This document shows positions 62,314 to 64,000 of a stretch of 64,000 nucleotides of DNA, piece after piece; position 1 is the first letter of the stretch; each line of letters opens with the position of its first letter. The stretch covers positions 3,658,001 through 3,722,000 of the forward strand of contig NZ_CP108086.1 of assembly GCF_036186745.1 (NCBI RefSeq). The letters are read 5' to 3'. The notes beneath the pieces are model-generated. The model searched no databases and was not told the DNA's origin. It was given only the letters and a program-made list of their open reading frames with translations. Source of the DNA: Microbispora hainanensis (GTDB lineage Bacteria; Actinomycetota; Actinomycetes; Streptosporangiales; Streptosporangiaceae). The position numbers and the translations under genes were made by a program.

Positions 62314-64000
62314 TTACTCGTGTAGTCGTCGGGCTTGTCCGAGGCGGTGGTAGGTGAAGGCCCAGCGGTCTTCGCCGACGTTGCGGCGGGTGTAGCGGTC
62401 GGGGTGCTGGTAGCGGTCGCGGTTGTGGAACTGGCAGGCCGGGCCGAGGAGTTTCAGGTCCGTGAGGCCGCCGGTGCTCCAGTTGTCGGCGTGGTCGATC
62501 TGGCACATGGTCGCCGGGAGGGGGCAGCCGTCGATCCAGCAGGTGGCGTACCGGGCGTAGATGGCCCGGCGTTGGGCGGGGGTGGCCAGGCGGACTTTTC
62601 GGCCCATGTCGAGGACCTGCCCGTCGGCGTTCATGACGATCCGCACCAGAGTCGAGGTGCGGGCGAGGCGGTGCACGCTGGAGACGGGCAGCACCTGCCC
62701 GGTCGCCAGCAGCAACCCCGGCGGCACCATCCCCAACGACGCACGCAGCGACGATCCCAGTGCCGTTCCCAGCGCTCCCGGCGTGCCCTGGCCATGCCGG
62801 CAGTCCCCCGCAGGCCGATGCCCGGCGTGGGTGTGACGTGCGGAGGCGTCCTCGGGAGGAGGATCCGGCTGCACCGCCTCCGAAGGTGCTGTGTCCGAAG
62901 GTGCTGTGTGGGAATCTCCGTCGCCGTCGGGAGAGGCGGTGCTTGCGGTGCCGGGCGGTTCGCATTCACGGGCGTCGCTTCCCGCACCGGTACCTGCCTC
63001 GGCCTCAGCTTCAGTCTCGGCACTGTCGAGCCCGTCCGCGGCGTCGGGGGCGTCGGTGCCGCCCGCAGCACCGGGGTCGCCTATCACGTCGGAGACGGCG
63101 TCGTCGGCCTGGTGGGGGGCGTCGGTGCCTCCGGTGGCGTCGGGGGTGTAGTCGCTGGTGACGTCGGCCTCGGGAGTGTCGAAGCCGTCGGGGCCGTCCG
63201 CGCCGCTCGCGTGACCGGGGCCGCTCATCGCGTCGGAGGCATTGTCGGCGGCCTCGACAGGCGCAGGGGCTACGGTGTCGGCGGCGCTCTCGGTGCAGGC
63301 GTCAGCGGCTCCGTCGGCATCGGCATTGCTCCCCGCACCGGCACCTGCCTCGGCCTCGGCCGCGTCGAGGTCGTCGGACTCGCCGGGAGCAAAGTCGCCT
63401 GTGTGCTCCCGGCCTTCCTCGAAGCCCTCGGCGTCCCGCGCGTCCTCGACATGGTCGGCGGGGTCGTCGGTGGCCGGGTCGGCGGGGTCTTGGGTGGCTG
63501 GGTCGGTGTCTTCGGTGGCCGGGGCAGCGGGGTCTTGGGTGGCCGGGTCGGCGGTGGGGTCGGTGGTTTCGGGGTCGGTGGGGAGGGATTCGGCGCTGAC
63601 CACGACGAGGAGCTCGGCGGCGATCTTCTGCTCCAGCAGGGCGATCAGCGCGTCGGCCTGGCGTACCGTCAGCGGGCGGTCATCACCCTGTGCCCTCAGC
63701 TTGGCGTACGCCTGCAACAACGCCATCAACCGGGCGCCGGCCTCACGCGGCAGGTAGAACTCCCCTTCCACGCCGCCGCCCTTGCCCGGGCGGACTCGCA
63801 GGAACCGCCGCCCGTAATCGGCCCGCTCATCCCGCTCTTCCCCGTCGGGGTCGAGCACCGCCCGCAGGTGGCGGCCGGCTTTGGCGACCTCCGCCGCCCC
63901 GGCCTTGCCGGCCAGGTCCACCAAGATCGGCTCCGCCAGGCCGGCCTGCTCGTCCGATAGCCCGGCCACAGCGGCGCAGATGGCCTCCACCACCCCCGCC
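62314..64000 (-). CDS. DUF222/HNH endonuclease family protein with long acidic linker, N-terminus cut off
   Basis: At least 559 residues are visible; the frame continues past the right edge, so the start is outside. The N-terminal part (EFYLPREAGARLMALLQAYA) belongs to the DUF222 (13E12 repeat) family. The C-terminus is an HNH nuclease domain with zinc cysteines in CWIDGC, the catalytic region CQIDHADNW and CQFHNRDRY. Between them is an insertion of about 270 residues made largely of Asp, Ala, Thr, Pro and Gly (about 62790-63590), far longer than usual. DUF222/HNH genes are multicopy in actinobacteria and are associated with mobile elements; here no such element was seen. Confidence 0.85.
   Translation of the reverse strand, partial: AGVVEAICAAVAGLSDEQAGLAEPILVDLAGKAGAAEVAKAGRHLRAVLDPDGEERDERADYGRRFLRVRPGKGGGVEGEFYLPREAGARLMALLQAYAKLRAQGDDRPLTVRQADALIALLEQKIAAELLVVVSAESLPTDPETTDPTADPATQDPAAPATEDTDPATQDPADPATDDPADHVEDARDAEGFEEGREHTGDFAPGESDDLDAAEAEAGAGAGSNADADGAADACTESAADTVAPAPVEAADNASDAMSGPGHASGADGPDGFDTPEADVTSDYTPDATGGTDAPHQADDAVSDVIGDPGAAGGTDAPDAADGLDSAETEAEAEAGTGAGSDARECEPPGTASTASPDGDGDSHTAPSDTAPSEAVQPDPPPEDASARHTHAGHRPAGDCRHGQGTPGALGTALGSSLRASLGMVPPGLLLATGQVLPVSSVHRLARTSTLVRIVMNADGQVLDMGRKVRLATPAQRRAIYARYATCWIDGCPLPATMCQIDHADNWSTGGLTDLKLLGPACQFHNRDRYQHPDRYTRRNVGEDRWAFTYHRLGQARRLHE

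Noticed and set aside
62060..62353. Possible 97-residue forward gene in the repeat-rich spacer
   Set aside because: The product is Arg/Ala/Pro/Ser low complexity, has no ribosome-binding site and overlaps the end of the HNH gene.

Overview
This window is high-GC chromosomal DNA from an actinomycete. The gene set and codon use suggest Streptosporangiales (Nonomuraea, Microbispora or Sphaerisporangium-like); that placement is inference, since no rRNA or marker was compared. Support comes from frequent GTG and TTG starts, a WhiB regulator, coenzyme F420 genes, LytR-CpsA-Psr (LCP) proteins, and a right half that follows a gene order common in actinobacteria: whiB, large glycosyltransferase, DUF5719-like, zincin-like, DUF3499-like, manB, Trm112, SIS-domain isomerase, cation efflux, ahcY. 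I saw no rRNA, tRNA, CRISPR array, transposase or prophage gene.

Region 1 (1-12.9 kb) is devoted to cell-envelope phosphodiester chemistry. After a truncated AlbA_2/Schlafen-type gene come an LCP phosphotransferase, an ExoA-like glycosyltransferase, a membrane-anchored TagF-like polyol-phosphate polymerase and a fused cytidylyltransferase/short-chain reductase (TarI+TarJ logic, CDP-ribitol type). Divergent from these is a compact operon: a CDP-alcohol phosphotransferase fused to a degenerate nucleotidyltransferase domain, a small membrane protein, a LicC-like nucleotidyltransferase, a protein with all the hallmarks of archaeal-type sn-glycerol-1-phosphate dehydrogenase, and a second CDP-alcohol phosphotransferase with an altered catalytic motif. 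A GT2 glycosyltransferase follows. Together they look like a complete route to make, activate and transfer an unusual glycerol phosphate. This is the most interesting part of the window.

Region 2 (12.9-18.7 kb) is accessory: a two-domain GNAT acetyltransferase, a one-domain voltage-gated cation channel with a calcium-type selectivity filter, an acetoacetate-decarboxylase-like protein, a DGPF protein overlapping its ECF42-type sigma factor, and two small membrane proteins.

Region 3 (18.7-37.5 kb) is a polysaccharide and glycolipid locus. It holds GT4, GT2 and GT39/PMT-like transferases, an acyltransferase-3 with a long disordered tail, a second LCP protein, two paralogous flippase-like membrane proteins flanking a methyltransferase, a sugar-1-phosphate nucleotidyltransferase and an AlkA-like DNA glycosylase.

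Region 4 (37.5-47.3 kb) contains fbiC, a von Willebrand-type lipoprotein-like protein, fbiB and fbiA (F420 biosynthesis), a Q/P/Y-rich membrane protein, and whiB with a well-formed promoter, palindrome and terminator.

Region 5 (47.4-64 kb) holds the conserved envelope/mannose block, a DUF6230/DUF6114-like pair, a MerR regulator divergent from ahcY, and a second adenosylhomocysteinase-like gene of the shorter archaeal type. It ends with a repeat-rich non-coding stretch and a truncated DUF222/HNH nuclease gene with a very long acidic linker.

Recurring themes are leaderless genes (TAnnnT followed 6-8 bases later by the start codon) and in-frame 15-18 bp minisatellites inside envelope genes.
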